Below are positions 1 to 8,015 of a stretch of 64,000 nucleotides of DNA, in pieces. The position numbers and the translations under genes were made by a program. Numbering within the stretch: position 1 is the first letter of the stretch; the number at the start of each line of letters is the position of its first letter. Location of the stretch: the NCBI RefSeq assembly GCF_033547075.1, contig NZ_CP137891.1, forward strand, positions 1,984,001 to 2,048,000, given 5' to 3'. The DNA comes from Flavobacterium ardleyense. GTDB lineage: Bacteria; Bacteroidota; Bacteroidia; Flavobacteriales; Flavobacteriaceae. The notes beneath the pieces are model-generated. The model saw only the letters and a program-made list of their open reading frames with translations. It was not told the DNA's origin and did not search any database.

Positions 1-56
1 ATGGTTGTGAAGACAGCTATTAATAAGCTATATGATATAATCTCGTCTATTATATA

Positions 57-185
57 ATGGATCGTGATAGTGCAAATATAAGAAAAATAAGTCAGAAATC
101 AAAGAATAACCGCGCTGCGGCAATGCTAATTAGCCATAAAGCCCGCATTTCAGTACAATACCTAAAAAAGATTTCAGGTAAATAA
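57..185 (+). CDS. Possible 42-residue basic small ORF, unrecognised
   Basis: An ATG at 57 opens 42 codons ending in TAA at 183-185; the product is rich in Lys and Arg. The ATG overlaps the stop (55-57) of an 18-codon frame that is open from base 1, so these may be the broken or coupled end of a gene that starts outside the window. I recognise no family. It could equally be chance coding in intergenic DNA. Confidence 0.15.
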   Translation: MDRDSANIRKISQKSKNNRAAAMLISHKARISVQYLKKISGK

Positions 186-231
186 TTTAAATTTTGAGTA
201 GTCTAATTTTCGAAAACGATATATAAAGCAT

Positions 232-1350
232 TTATGTCTTTGGAACTGCTGCGAAATCTGATTCGTTGTTTTCCACCTTATTAATATAAACTGTGTGAGT
301 AGGGAATGGCAATTTTATCCCCTCATTTTCAAACCGTAGTTTAACACTTTCAAGGATATCACACTTCATGTCAAAAGCATGATCATAGTTTCGAGCCCAA
401 GCCCACGCCCTAATTGTTACAGATGAATCATTAAGTGAAATCAGTGCGACCTTTACAATAGGAAGGTTTTTCTTGCGCATCGCACCAGAACGAACATCAA
501 ACAATAAAGGATGATTTAAACATTCCTCTTGAAGAATTTTCTTTGCCAATTGTACATTACTATCATAAGAAATTCCGATTTCGATTCTTTCACAAATTTT
601 TTGCTCATTTAAATCATAATTCAATAATTTCTCTTTGTTAATTATTGCATTTGGAATTACGATCATTTTATTTGCAAAATTTTTAATCACAGTATGACGT
701 AAGGTAATATCGGTAACAACTCCCACCAAAGAGCCACTTATTTCGATGGTATCTCCAATCTTAAAAGGCTTGAAGGCAACAATAAAAACACCTCCTACAA
801 GATTTGAAAGTGCTTCCTGAGATGCAACACCAGCAATTAATGCTAATACTCCAGCACCGCCGAGTGCAGTTTGAGAAACTCCCTTTAGAGAGGGAAAAGC
901 AATGAGACAAAATAACAGACCTACAAAATAGACAAGAAAAACTGCTATATAGCGCAAAAACTTGAAAGATGTAGGGTCTTCTTTCTCGCGAACTTTTTTC
1001 TCGATACTACGTATAAACCAAACATTTATGGTGGAGGCCAGTACAATAGTCGCAATTGATACCACACCAATGTAAATAATTAATTTAAAATGAGATTTAC
1101 TTTCAGCAATATTTTTAGTTCCAAAAATAATTAAATATAGGATCATAATTCCCAGTACTAGCCACAGCGCATTCAAGATTCTGCGAACCAAATCAAAGGT
1201 TTCTATTGGCGCATTAGGATGTTTATCTGTAGTATTAGCTATAATTTTTTTCATGGTCCAGCTCGTAGCGTACATGAGTAGGAGGGTGAGAAAAATTACG
1301 AAAGCACTGTTTGCCAATTCGTCAGCATATTGACTTATAATTTCTTGCAT
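232..1350 (-). CDS. MscS-family mechanosensitive ion channel
   Basis: Small-conductance mechanosensitive channel that opens under membrane tension to release solutes on hypo-osmotic shock; inner membrane. The 372 residues show about four hydrophobic segments (roughly 14-34, 58-78, 88-112, 132-153), then the Gly/Ala-rich pore helix (about 160-190, with ALGGAGVLALIAGVASQ) and the MscS beta domain (KPFKIGDTIEI at about 194-204, then IPNAIINKEKLLN at 232-244). The length fits the family. It appears to be transcribed alone, since a hairpin terminator lies between it and the upstream SDR gene. The MscS assignment is firm; the physiological role is inferred from the family. Confidence 0.9.
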   Translation of the reverse strand: MQEIISQYADELANSAFVIFLTLLLMYATSWTMKKIIANTTDKHPNAPIETFDLVRRILNALWLVLGIMILYLIIFGTKNIAESKSHFKLIIYIGVVSIATIVLASTINVWFIRSIEKKVREKEDPTSFKFLRYIAVFLVYFVGLLFCLIAFPSLKGVSQTALGGAGVLALIAGVASQEALSNLVGGVFIVAFKPFKIGDTIEISGSLVGVVTDITLRHTVIKNFANKMIVIPNAIINKEKLLNYDLNEQKICERIEIGISYDSNVQLAKKILQEECLNHPLLFDVRSGAMRKKNLPIVKVALISLNDSSVTIRAWAWARNYDHAFDMKCDILESVKLRFENEGIKLPFPTHTVYINKVENNESDFAAVPKT

Positions 1351-1433
1351 AATATGTATCGTTCAAGTTATAATAAATGCAAAAGTATGAACTATGGGTG
1401 TTAATAATAGATGGTTAAAAAAATATTATGGAC

Positions 1434-1472
1434 ATAAAAAAGCCTATCTCGCACTTCTGAGCGTATAGGCTA
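1434..1472 (-). terminator. Rho-independent terminator after the SDR gene
   Basis: AGCCTAT (1441-1447) pairs with ATAGGCT (1465-1471), and an inner CGC/GCG extends the stem. On the minus strand the hairpin is followed by a run of six T. It ends the SDR transcript before the MscS gene. Confidence 0.75.
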
Positions 1473-1645
1473 CTTTTTTGCATAAAGCCAAACATAAATC
1501 TTCGCACCTTTAGGTAGTGCTGAGCAGGGGGTACTTCATAATTTGATTTTATGCTAGTAATGACACCTTTATTCATGGCAATTTCTGCCACTAACCACTC
1601 ATCATAGATTAGAGCCAACAATTTCAATCAAGAATCTATATATAA

Positions 1646-2341
1646 TTACGACTTCACCGTTGACATTCCACCATCAACGTGCATAATCTGTCCCGTAATC
1701 CAAGCAGCTTTATCCGAAATTAAAAATTCAGCCATATTCGCAATATCTTCTGTTCTTCCAATTCTTTTCAGTGGATGTCTTTCGGCGTTGGCGTCTTTTT
1801 TCTGATCATTGTTCAAAAGCATTGCTGCCAGTGGCGTATCTGTCAAAGAAGGTGCAATACAGTTTACACGAATCTTTGGAGCAAATTCTGCCGCCAACGA
1901 TTTTGTAAGTCCTTCGATAGCGCCTTTGCTAGCGGCAACCTGTGTGTGAAATGGGAGTCCTGTCTGAACTGCGACTGTAGAAAATAATACTATCGACGAA
2001 TGTTCTGCTGCTTTTAATCTAGGCAATACCGCCTGAATGACCTTTACTGCACCACCAACTTGCAAATCAAAATCCGAAAGGAAGTCTGCCACCTTAATTC
2101 TTGTAAAAGGTTTAAGGTTTATAGATCCTGGACAATAAATTAGGGCATCAATTGTTTCAGGTAGAAAGTCAACATTTACTTCCGCCAATACATCCATCGA
2201 ATGATATTCAACATTTGAAATATTTTCGGAAACCGCTGTTTTATTAAAAGTTCCAAAAACTTTGTGTCCAGCTTCTGAAAGTTGAGTTGCTAACTGCTTG
2301 CCAATACCAGAAGAAGCTCCGACGATAAAATAATTTGCCAT
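1646..2341 (-). CDS. SDR-family oxidoreductase lacking the catalytic tyrosine
   Basis: Short-chain dehydrogenase/reductase fold, 231 residues. The Rossmann motif GASSGIG is at residues 8-14, Ser at 121, Lys at 139, and a PSLTDTP substrate-loop motif at 164-170. The YxxxK position holds Val (VAASK, 135-139), so the usual catalytic Tyr is missing. The start is set at the ATG at 2341 because MANYFIVGASS is the normal SDR N-terminus; the frame remains open upstream through a repeat array to 2440, which I judge non-coding. Fold confident; substrate, and whether it is a reductase at all, unknown. Confidence 0.85.
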   Translation of the reverse strand: MANYFIVGASSGIGKQLATQLSEAGHKVFGTFNKTAVSENISNVEYHSMDVLAEVNVDFLPETIDALIYCPGSINLKPFTRIKVADFLSDFDLQVGGAVKVIQAVLPRLKAAEHSSIVLFSTVAVQTGLPFHTQVAASKGAIEGLTKSLAAEFAPKIRVNCIAPSLTDTPLAAMLLNNDQKKDANAERHPLKRIGRTEDIANMAEFLISDKAAWITGQIMHVDGGMSTVKS

Positions 2342-2428
2342 AGTAATTTTTGATTTCGAATGAAATAATTTTGAGTACTCTAAATTTAGGGCTTCATAAC
2401 CCATTTTGAGAAGGATTAGTAAAAGATT

Positions 2429-2456
2429 AGCAATCAGCAATCAGCAATCAGCAATC
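2429..2456. repeat. Heptamer tandem array, 4 x AGCAATC
   Basis: Four perfect head-to-tail copies of a 7-bp unit lie 88 bp upstream of the SDR start. The unit resembles that of the second array at 2577 (AGCTAAC), matching at 5 of 7 positions. No gene overlaps it if the SDR start at 2341 is right. Confidence 0.95.
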
Positions 2457-2576
2457 AGCCTTTAGCTTTATGACATTAGCTTTGACGATTCTTGTTTTTT
2501 TGGAAAGCTTTTTTTTTCCAAATAGTAAAGAAATTCGTAACCTTTCATTGAGGAATTAAAATCAAATTTTTAAATA

Positions 2577-2632
2577 AGCTAACAGCTAACAGCTAACAGC
2601 TAACAGCTAACAGCTAACAGCTAACAGCTAAC
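2577..2632. repeat. Heptamer tandem array, 8 x AGCTAAC
   Basis: Eight perfect head-to-tail 7-bp units end one base before the stop codon of the Gre-family gene (2634). Perfect identity over 56 bp implies recent expansion or slippage. It sits between the Gre-family stop and the SDR promoter region. Confidence 0.97.
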
Positions 2633-2633
2633 T

Positions 2634-3134
2634 TCAATACTCAATCCCAACTATTTCAAAAGCCCTGTCTTCCTTTTCCAATTTCAAAATTGCCTTATCC
2701 CCAACTTTCTTTTCGATTAAAATTTTGGCTAATGGAGAAGTGAATGCGATTTTCATTTTTTTAATATCGGCTTCGTCAACTCCTACAATCTGGAACTTTT
2801 GTTTTTGCTTTCCACCATTGATAATTAGTGTTATCGTAGCTCCAAAGCGAACTTGGTCTAAAGGCTGATCGTCGAGCTTAATTATTTGTGCGGTAGCTAT
2901 TCTTGTATTCAGCAAGGTGATTACTGCATTGATATGATTTACAGCTATCCGATGATCTGTTTCACTAGTTTTGTCCAAATCCTCACGTTTTTGAGTCAAC
3001 ATTTTTCGTTCGGCTAGTAGTTGATCGTACCCAACTTGCGTCACATAATTAATTTGTCCGTCGGGTAAATCTGCTCTCGGTGGCACAATCGGTAATTCTT
3101 CCTGATCATCTTCTCTTACAAACCCTCTACTCAT
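2634..3134 (-). CDS. GreA/GreB-family transcription elongation factor
   Basis: Predicted transcript-cleavage factor that rescues backtracked RNA polymerase. The 166 residues split into an N-terminal coiled coil (about 30-85; acidic tip region SETDH) and a C-terminal FKBP-like domain (about 90-166). The opening segment, with PPRADLP, is typical of the Bacteroidota GreB-like subgroup. It lies 17 bp downstream of the VIT1-like gene on the same strand and may be co-transcribed. Which Gre paralog it is cannot be settled here. Confidence 0.85.
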   Translation of the reverse strand: MSRGFVREDDQEELPIVPPRADLPDGQINYVTQVGYDQLLAERKMLTQKREDLDKTSETDHRIAVNHINAVITLLNTRIATAQIIKLDDQPLDQVRFGATITLIINGGKQKQKFQIVGVDEADIKKMKIAFTSPLAKILIEKKVGDKAILKLEKEDRAFEIVGIEY

Positions 3135-3151
3135 AATTTAATTATTAATTA

Positions 3152-3865
3152 TTAAACTGATACACCGAAAATGTATCCTACAAGCGCTGATAATCCCATT
3201 GCTGCCGTGCCCCAAAACGTAACTCTAATGATGGCTTTCATTGGATCGGCGCCGCCAGTTTTTGCAGAAATTGCTCCAAGAGTAATTAAAAATAGCAGAG
3301 CAAACCCGTAAATATAATATTCCAAACTTTCTATAGCCATAAACAAAACGACAAGCAACGGAATAGCACCTCCAACTATGAAAGCTGCTCCCGAAGCCAA
3401 TGCAGCTTGCAAAGGATTTGCTTTGGACGTATCTGTAATTCCAAGTTCGTCACGCACGTGAGCTCCCAAAACATCGTGTTCAGTAAGTTCAAGCGCTACA
3501 ATCATCGCAGTTTCCTTTTTCAAACCACGAGATTCGTAAATATCAGCAAGTCGCTGCAACTCTAATTCAGGCATAGTTTCAAGTTCAATTTTTTCTCTAG
3601 CAATATCTGCATCTTCTATATCGGTTTGCGAACTTACTGAAACATATTCTCCAGCCGCCATTGATAATGCACCGGCCACTACTCCTGCAACTGTTGCGAG
3701 AACAATGGCTTCTCGAGAACTTGTGGCCGCAGCAACTCCAATTGCCAAACTTGCAGTCGAAAGTATTCCGTCATTCGCACCCAGAACTGCCGCACGAAGC
3801 CAATTACTTCGATGTATATAGTGGTTGTGCATATAATCTTCTAGGTGCTCGGTTTCTAATGCCAT
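3152..3865 (-). CDS. VIT1/CCC1-family iron/manganese transporter
   Basis: Predicted inner-membrane divalent metal (Fe/Mn) transporter of the VIT1/CCC1 family. In 237 residues it shows the family N-terminal motif LGANDGILST (about 28-37), Gly/Ala-rich membrane helices (AGALSMAAGEYVSVSSQ, about 64-80), a cytosolic charged hairpin (about 82-145) and three C-terminal hydrophobic segments. The Gre-family gene follows by 17 bp. The 296 bp between this start and pepA (3866-4161) holds no gene or hairpin that I can see. Confidence 0.88.
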   Translation of the reverse strand: MALETEHLEDYMHNHYIHRSNWLRAAVLGANDGILSTASLAIGVAAATSSREAIVLATVAGVVAGALSMAAGEYVSVSSQTDIEDADIAREKIELETMPELELQRLADIYESRGLKKETAMIVALELTEHDVLGAHVRDELGITDTSKANPLQAALASGAAFIVGGAIPLLVVLFMAIESLEYYIYGFALLFLITLGAISAKTGGADPMKAIIRVTFWGTAAMGLSALVGYIFGVSV

Positions 3866-4161
3866 ATCTTGTTTGTGATTGTTGAAATTTATTAAAAGCT
3901 AAAGCTACAAAAACACTTTAATTTTTACTAATTACTGTGAAATAGAATAGGTCAAATTTTTATCTCCGTGCTGAATAATTTAATACGTGATATCAGCTTA
4001 ACAACGCATTTTAAGTAAATATTCAGATACGAATCTCGGTATGGTCTTTAAAATAGCAGTAAGTTTGTGCTGGACGAAATTTTTAATTCTCTACCATTTT
4101 TGCAGTTTTAAAAACTACAAAATCGCCGCATTCTAAAATTAATCTCATTAATATATTAAAA

Positions 4162-5607
4162 ATGATTCAGAATTATCTTAATCTAGAAGTACAGATCGGT
4201 ACAGCCGATCAGATCAGCGAAAAAAGATCTACGCTAATCAAAATTATAAACAAACAAGAGAACCTCAATGCACTCGGACTTTCAGATTCTCTCAAAAGTC
4301 AAGTATTTTCTGCTTTCGAAAAGGAAACTGATCAAGTTTTTCTAAACTACGCACAGCAAACAGAAATTATAGTAATTTCTACTCAGAATGGTCTTGAAGA
4401 CTGGCGTTGTCTTGGTGGAAATGTGACCAACCTTTTGCAAACTAATAAGATCGAAACTGCTATAATTGTAGAATTTGATGGATCAGAAGAACAAAAAAAT
4501 GCTTTTTTAGAAGGAATGATTCTTTCAAGCTATATTTTCGAAAAATACTTGAAAAAGCAAAAGGCTTTTAAAATAATGGTCACAATTTCTGATTCTGCAA
4601 TAACCGCAAAATCTTTAAAAGATCTGCAATCACTAACAACTTCGGTTGGAATGGTGCGCACAATGGTCAACGAACCTCTTAACAAACTTAATGCTCTCAG
4701 CTTTTCATCTTTAGCGGAAGCTATGGCAGAAAAATTTGGTTTCGAAACTAAAGTTCTGCATCAAGAAGAAATTAAAAAATTGAAGATGGGTGGACTTCTT
4801 GGTGTAAATCAAGGTTCTGAAACTCCTGCAACTTTTAATATTTTTACTCATAAACCTGCAAATGCAGTAAACGAAAAACCTTTGGTTCTAGTAGGAAAAG
4901 GTGTAATGTTTGATACTGGAGGTTATTCCGTGAAAGTGGGTGGTAATATGGTAGGTATGAAAGCAGATATGGCTGGTGGTGCTGCGGTCTTAGGGACTGT
5001 TGCTGCACTTGCAATGAATGAAATTCCATATTATGTAATTGGACTTGTGCCAGCTACCGACAATATGATTTCTGGAAAAGCGCTTGTCGTAGATGATATT
5101 ATTACGATGATGGATGGCACGACTGTCGAAGTTCTAAACACCGATGCTGAGGGTCGTCTTGTCCTAGCCGATGCCTTAACTTATGCTAAGAAATTCAATC
5201 CTCAACTTGTGATCGATATGGCAACTTTAACTGGAGCTTCGGCTGCAATTACTGGTACTTTCGGAGTTGCAATGGCTGGAAATTCACAAGAAAATATGGA
5301 TAAATTAATGGTTGCTGGAGACACGGTTTATGAGCGTTTGGTACAACTTCCTTTCTGGAAGGAGTATGAGAAATTACTTAAATCGAACGTTGCAGATCTT
5401 AAAAATATCGGTGGACCAATTGGTGGTGCAACCACTGCTGGAAAATTCTTAGAACATTTTACAGATTATCCATGGATTCACTTGGATATAGCCGGTGCTT
5501 CGTACCTGGAAAACAAAGATTCAGATTACAAACAACAAGGTGCTTCGGCTGTTGGCGTGCGTCTTATCTATCAGTTTATTCAAAATGAACTTGCTAAAAA
5601 CGTCTAG
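4162..5607 (+). CDS. pepA: Leucyl aminopeptidase (M17)
   Basis: Dinuclear-metal cytosolic aminopeptidase releasing N-terminal residues from peptides. The 481 residues contain the M17 signatures: GKGVMFDTGG (245-254; metal ligands Lys246 and Asp251), MKADMAGGAA (Asp269) and NTDAEGRL (327-333; Asp328, Glu330, Arg332). The variable N-terminal domain covers roughly 1-165. It is transcribed alone and followed by two hairpins (5629-5705). The M17 class is certain; substrate preference is inferred. Confidence 0.93.
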   Translation: MIQNYLNLEVQIGTADQISEKRSTLIKIINKQENLNALGLSDSLKSQVFSAFEKETDQVFLNYAQQTEIIVISTQNGLEDWRCLGGNVTNLLQTNKIETAIIVEFDGSEEQKNAFLEGMILSSYIFEKYLKKQKAFKIMVTISDSAITAKSLKDLQSLTTSVGMVRTMVNEPLNKLNALSFSSLAEAMAEKFGFETKVLHQEEIKKLKMGGLLGVNQGSETPATFNIFTHKPANAVNEKPLVLVGKGVMFDTGGYSVKVGGNMVGMKADMAGGAAVLGTVAALAMNEIPYYVIGLVPATDNMISGKALVVDDIITMMDGTTVEVLNTDAEGRLVLADALTYAKKFNPQLVIDMATLTGASAAITGTFGVAMAGNSQENMDKLMVAGDTVYERLVQLPFWKEYEKLLKSNVADLKNIGGPIGGATTAGKFLEHFTDYPWIHLDIAGASYLENKDSDYKQQGASAVGVRLIYQFIQNELAKNV

Positions 5608-5628
5608 ATTTTCTAGGATTTAAATAAA

Positions 5629-5704
5629 AACTCCCTTCTTTTTAGGGGAAGTTGGGAGTTGCAGGCAGGTTGACTTTTAAGTTTAATTTGCCTGCTTTTT
5701 TTTT
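5629..5704 (+). terminator. Double-hairpin terminator after pepA
   Basis: The first hairpin is AACTCCC (5629-5635) with GGGAGTT (5654-5660). The second is GCAGGCA (5661-5667) with TGCCTGC (5689-5695), followed by about nine T. The T-run abuts the structured repeat that starts at 5705. Confidence 0.8.
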
Positions 5705-5818
5705 GGGCGTTGCCTTGCAGGCCGGGTTTTCCACTCCCAATCTTTTTGGTCAGAAAAAGACCAAAAAGGATTTGCTTCGGCAGTTCGCTTTGCTCGGGTT
5801 CGCTACAATCCCTAACGC
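5705..5818 (-). repeat. Structured dispersed repeat, copy A
   Basis: Read on the minus strand, this matches the element also found at 16615, 23157 and 62773. The closing stem is GCGTT/AACGC (5814-5818 with 5707-5711). A perfect 10-bp middle hairpin pairs CTTTTTGGTC (5742-5751) with its complement (5759-5768), and a short GCCT/AGGC hairpin lies at 5712-5722. Unlike the other copies it has about 25 extra bases before the middle hairpin. A 61-codon plus-strand frame across it is not considered a gene. Confidence 0.8.
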
Positions 5819-5851
5819 AATCTCCGTATTACAATAATTAAAATCTTCGAC

Positions 5852-5881
5852 TTTGAAATCTATTTAATAAAGCTATCTTTG
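5852..5881 (+). promoter_or_regulatory. Bacteroidota promoter for the B12-riboswitch transcript
   Basis: TTTG (5852-5855), an 18-bp spacer, then TATCTTTG (5874-5881) match the TTTG / TAnnTTTG consensus exactly. Transcription would begin near 5887, just as the riboswitch aptamer starts. Confidence 0.8.
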
Positions 5882-5887
5882 CCCCGC

Positions 5888-6043
5888 GAAGGTTGAACTT
5901 TTGTTCATTAATAGGGAATCAAGTTAGTTCTTGAGCTGTACCCGCAACTGTAAGCTACCAAACTTTTTGTTATTACTTAAACCACTGAAATTCAGTTTTT
6001 CGGGAAGGTCAACAAAAAGATGCAAGCCAGGAGACCTGCCTTC
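5888..6043 (+). ncRNA. Cobalamin (B12) riboswitch
   Basis: The conserved core is plain: GGGAATC near 5914, GAGCTGTACCCGCAACTGTA at 5933-5952, and the B12 box AAGCCAGGAGACCTGCC at 6024-6040. The closing stem GAAGG (5888-5892) pairs with CCTTC (6039-6043). It lies on the strand of, and 128 nt ahead of, the secreted protein at 6172. Downstream, GGAAGA near 6068 and TCTTCC near 6111 could pair as part of an expression platform. Family knowledge implies reduced expression when cobalamin is plentiful. Confidence 0.95.
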
Positions 6044-6171
6044 ACAATTATTTAATTGAACTTTCGGGAAGAAAAGTACATTAGCTAAGCAAATCTTTAA
6101 AAGGATTCTCTTCCTATTGTAACTATCAAACCACAAAGTTTCCAGCGCAAAACTTTAAATTTTATATAGTT

Positions 6172-7284
6172 ATGAAAAGAATTACTCTAGTATTCTTACT
6201 TCTCGTTTCGCAAATGATTTTTGCACAGTTTACATCTCAAGACGTTAAATTCTTCGTAGGTACAGGCGATCAAACTGCGTATCTCGTGGTAGACTTTAAA
6301 GATGGGACAGAAGATCGTTCGTATGCGTGGGGCTATCGATACAATGCAGCAGATGAGCCAATAATGCTTGACATTCTAACTGCGGTACAAGCTGCAGAAC
6401 CTGCTTTTACTATTGATCAAACGGGTGGCTTCTTAAATGATGTCTACTACAACGACCATAATGCCGAAGGTAGCGATCCAGATTGGTGGAGCACATGGCA
6501 AGGTGATTCTTTAAACACTTTGGGTATGAATGGCGGAATTGGCTCGGATGTAGAAAATGGATTTTGGTATGGACTTTCTTATGGATTCTCAAATCCAACA
6601 GCAGAGGCGCCAATAACTCCAATTGCAGCTTATAGTTCTCTGTGGTTAGATACTGCAAACATTACTGCAACAACAGGATCTGGCACAAAAAGTATTATGG
6701 TAATTGTAGATTTCGGAACTGAAACGGACGGCGTTGCAGATTCTTACGCTACAAATTTATTATATGAAGGAGAGATGACCGCAGATTACGCAATGCAGAT
6801 ACTTGAAGACTTTACCTCAAGTTTTCAATTTGAATATACTGAAACTGCTGTAATTGAGGCTAGCTACTTTGACAATTCTGCTGTAAATACAACTGACGCC
6901 CAGTGGATGTTGTTTGGAGGTACCAACCTTTCTAATTGGAAATCGGTTGCTAATACAACTACTGTAATTCCAGAAAATACTTTGCTTGGATTTAGATATG
7001 GAAATATCAGACCAATCACGCCTCAAAATGCGAATGTTGCATTGCTTGGTACAGAAACTTTTACTGCTAGTAATTTCTCAATTTATCCAAATCCAGCATC
7101 ATCAACAATTTCAATTTCATCAAATGAAATTTTTGAAACTGTTAGCGTGTACAATATGATGGGAGCAGAGGTAATCTCTACAACAGGAAATTCTGTGAAT
7201 GTTGAAAATTTGGCTTCGGGAGTTTACATCCTAAAATTGTCAAACAATTCTCAATCAATTACAAAGAGATTTATCAAAAAATAA
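6172..7284 (+). CDS. Secreted T9SS-sorted protein under a B12 riboswitch; candidate cobalamin-related factor
   Basis: The 370 residues begin with a signal peptide (1-19, ending IFAQ) and end with a T9SS type A sorting domain (about 300-370: YPNPAS, VYNMMG, LASGVYILKL, TKRFIKK), so the protein should be exported and released or held at the surface. The middle appears to hold two related domains, about 39-153 (VVDFKDGT, AWGYRY, WSTWQGDS, PITP) and about 178-286 (VDFGTETDG, LLYEG, LLGFRYG, PITP). The AWGYR motif recalls a domain I associate with PEP-CTERM proteins of other phyla. It is the only gene on this transcript. Regulation by B12 is strongly supported; binding or scavenging cobalamin is inference. 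Confidence 0.85.
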   Translation: MKRITLVFLLLVSQMIFAQFTSQDVKFFVGTGDQTAYLVVDFKDGTEDRSYAWGYRYNAADEPIMLDILTAVQAAEPAFTIDQTGGFLNDVYYNDHNAEGSDPDWWSTWQGDSLNTLGMNGGIGSDVENGFWYGLSYGFSNPTAEAPITPIAAYSSLWLDTANITATTGSGTKSIMVIVDFGTETDGVADSYATNLLYEGEMTADYAMQILEDFTSSFQFEYTETAVIEASYFDNSAVNTTDAQWMLFGGTNLSNWKSVANTTTVIPENTLLGFRYGNIRPITPQNANVALLGTETFTASNFSIYPNPASSTISISSNEIFETVSVYNMMGAEVISTTGNSVNVENLASGVYILKLSNNSQSITKRFIKK

Positions 7285-7300
7285 ATTCCTCTAATATTTA

Positions 7301-7343
7301 AAAAGCGGTCAAGAAAATTTTTGAAATTTTCTTGACCGCTTTT
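7301..7343. terminator. Bidirectional terminator, perfect 20-bp stem
   Basis: Bases 7301-7320 are perfectly complementary to 7324-7343 around a 3-nt loop, with A/T runs at both ends. It serves the B12-regulated gene (plus) and the amidotransferase gene (minus), which converge here. Confidence 0.9.
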
Positions 7344-7366
7344 CTGCTTTATAAAAATATCTTCAA

Positions 7367-7933
7367 TTAGCTTTTCAACCAATTTCCGATAATCGTTTTT
7401 CCGTTTGGCGTAAGCACACTTTCTGGATGAAATTGTACTGCTCTCACGTCGTATATTTTATGCCTCAAGGCCATAATTTGATTTTGATCATCAATCGCAG
7501 TGACTTCTAGAGACTCAGGTAAATTATTTTCGATTACCCACGAATGGTATCTGCCAACCAAAAATTCCTTTTCGAGTCCTTCAAATAGAATTTCATTAGC
7601 GACAACAACTTTCGCTATGGTAGAAACGCCGTGGTATACTTTTTCGAGATTAATTAATTTACCTCCAAAAACTTCTCCAATTGCTTGCAGTCCCAAGCAA
7701 ATTCCTAGAATACTTTTTTCTGCGGCATAAGTTCTGATTACATCTTTCAGCAATCCTGCTTCATCAGGAATTCCTGGACCTGGCGACAAGACAATTTTAT
7801 CAAAATACTGCACATCTTCTATATCAAATCGATCGTTTCTATAAACCGTCACTTCATAATCAAAGGACTGAATATAATGAACAAGATTAAATGTGAAGCT
7901 GTCGTAGCTGTCGATTACAAGGACTTTTTTCAT
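7367..7933 (-). CDS. Glutamine amidotransferase, PabA/TrpG type
   Basis: Glutaminase subunit that feeds ammonia to aminodeoxychorismate synthase (folate) or anthranilate synthase (Trp). In 188 residues the class I triad is visible: Cys79 (GICLGLQ), His169 and Glu171 (FHPES), with the oxyanion loop SPGPG at 50-54. The start is set at the ATG at 7933 (MKKVLVIDSYDSF), five codons inside the longest frame. No trp or pab partner lies nearby, so PabA and TrpG cannot be told apart from context. Confidence 0.88.
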   Translation of the reverse strand: MKKVLVIDSYDSFTFNLVHYIQSFDYEVTVYRNDRFDIEDVQYFDKIVLSPGPGIPDEAGLLKDVIRTYAAEKSILGICLGLQAIGEVFGGKLINLEKVYHGVSTIAKVVVANEILFEGLEKEFLVGRYHSWVIENNLPESLEVTAIDDQNQIMALRHKIYDVRAVQFHPESVLTPNGKTIIGNWLKS

Positions 7934-7979
7934 TTGATATACTGGCAATAGGATAACGTTTAATTCTCAATTTTTGTAA

Positions 7980-8006
7980 GCGGTCTGCATATATTTGGCG
8001 AAAGCC
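7980..8006. repeat. Dispersed repeat, second copy of the GGCGAAAGCC type
   Basis: Matches 12692-12720 over about 25 positions with few mismatches. It lies just downstream of the orphan ABC ATPase stop codon. Confidence 0.6.
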
Positions 8007-8015
8007 TTTTAAAAA

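Noticed and set aside
1415..1627. 70-codon minus-strand frame
   Set aside because: Its last third reads through the terminator hairpin; no family recognised. A real gene in the first part cannot be wholly excluded.
2342..2440. N-terminal extension of the SDR protein
   Set aside because: It would translate part of a heptamer array; the ATG at 2341 begins at the standard SDR N-terminus.
5652..5837. 61-codon plus-strand frame
   Set aside because: Lies across the pepA terminator and structured repeat copy A; stems explain the sequence conservation better than a protein.
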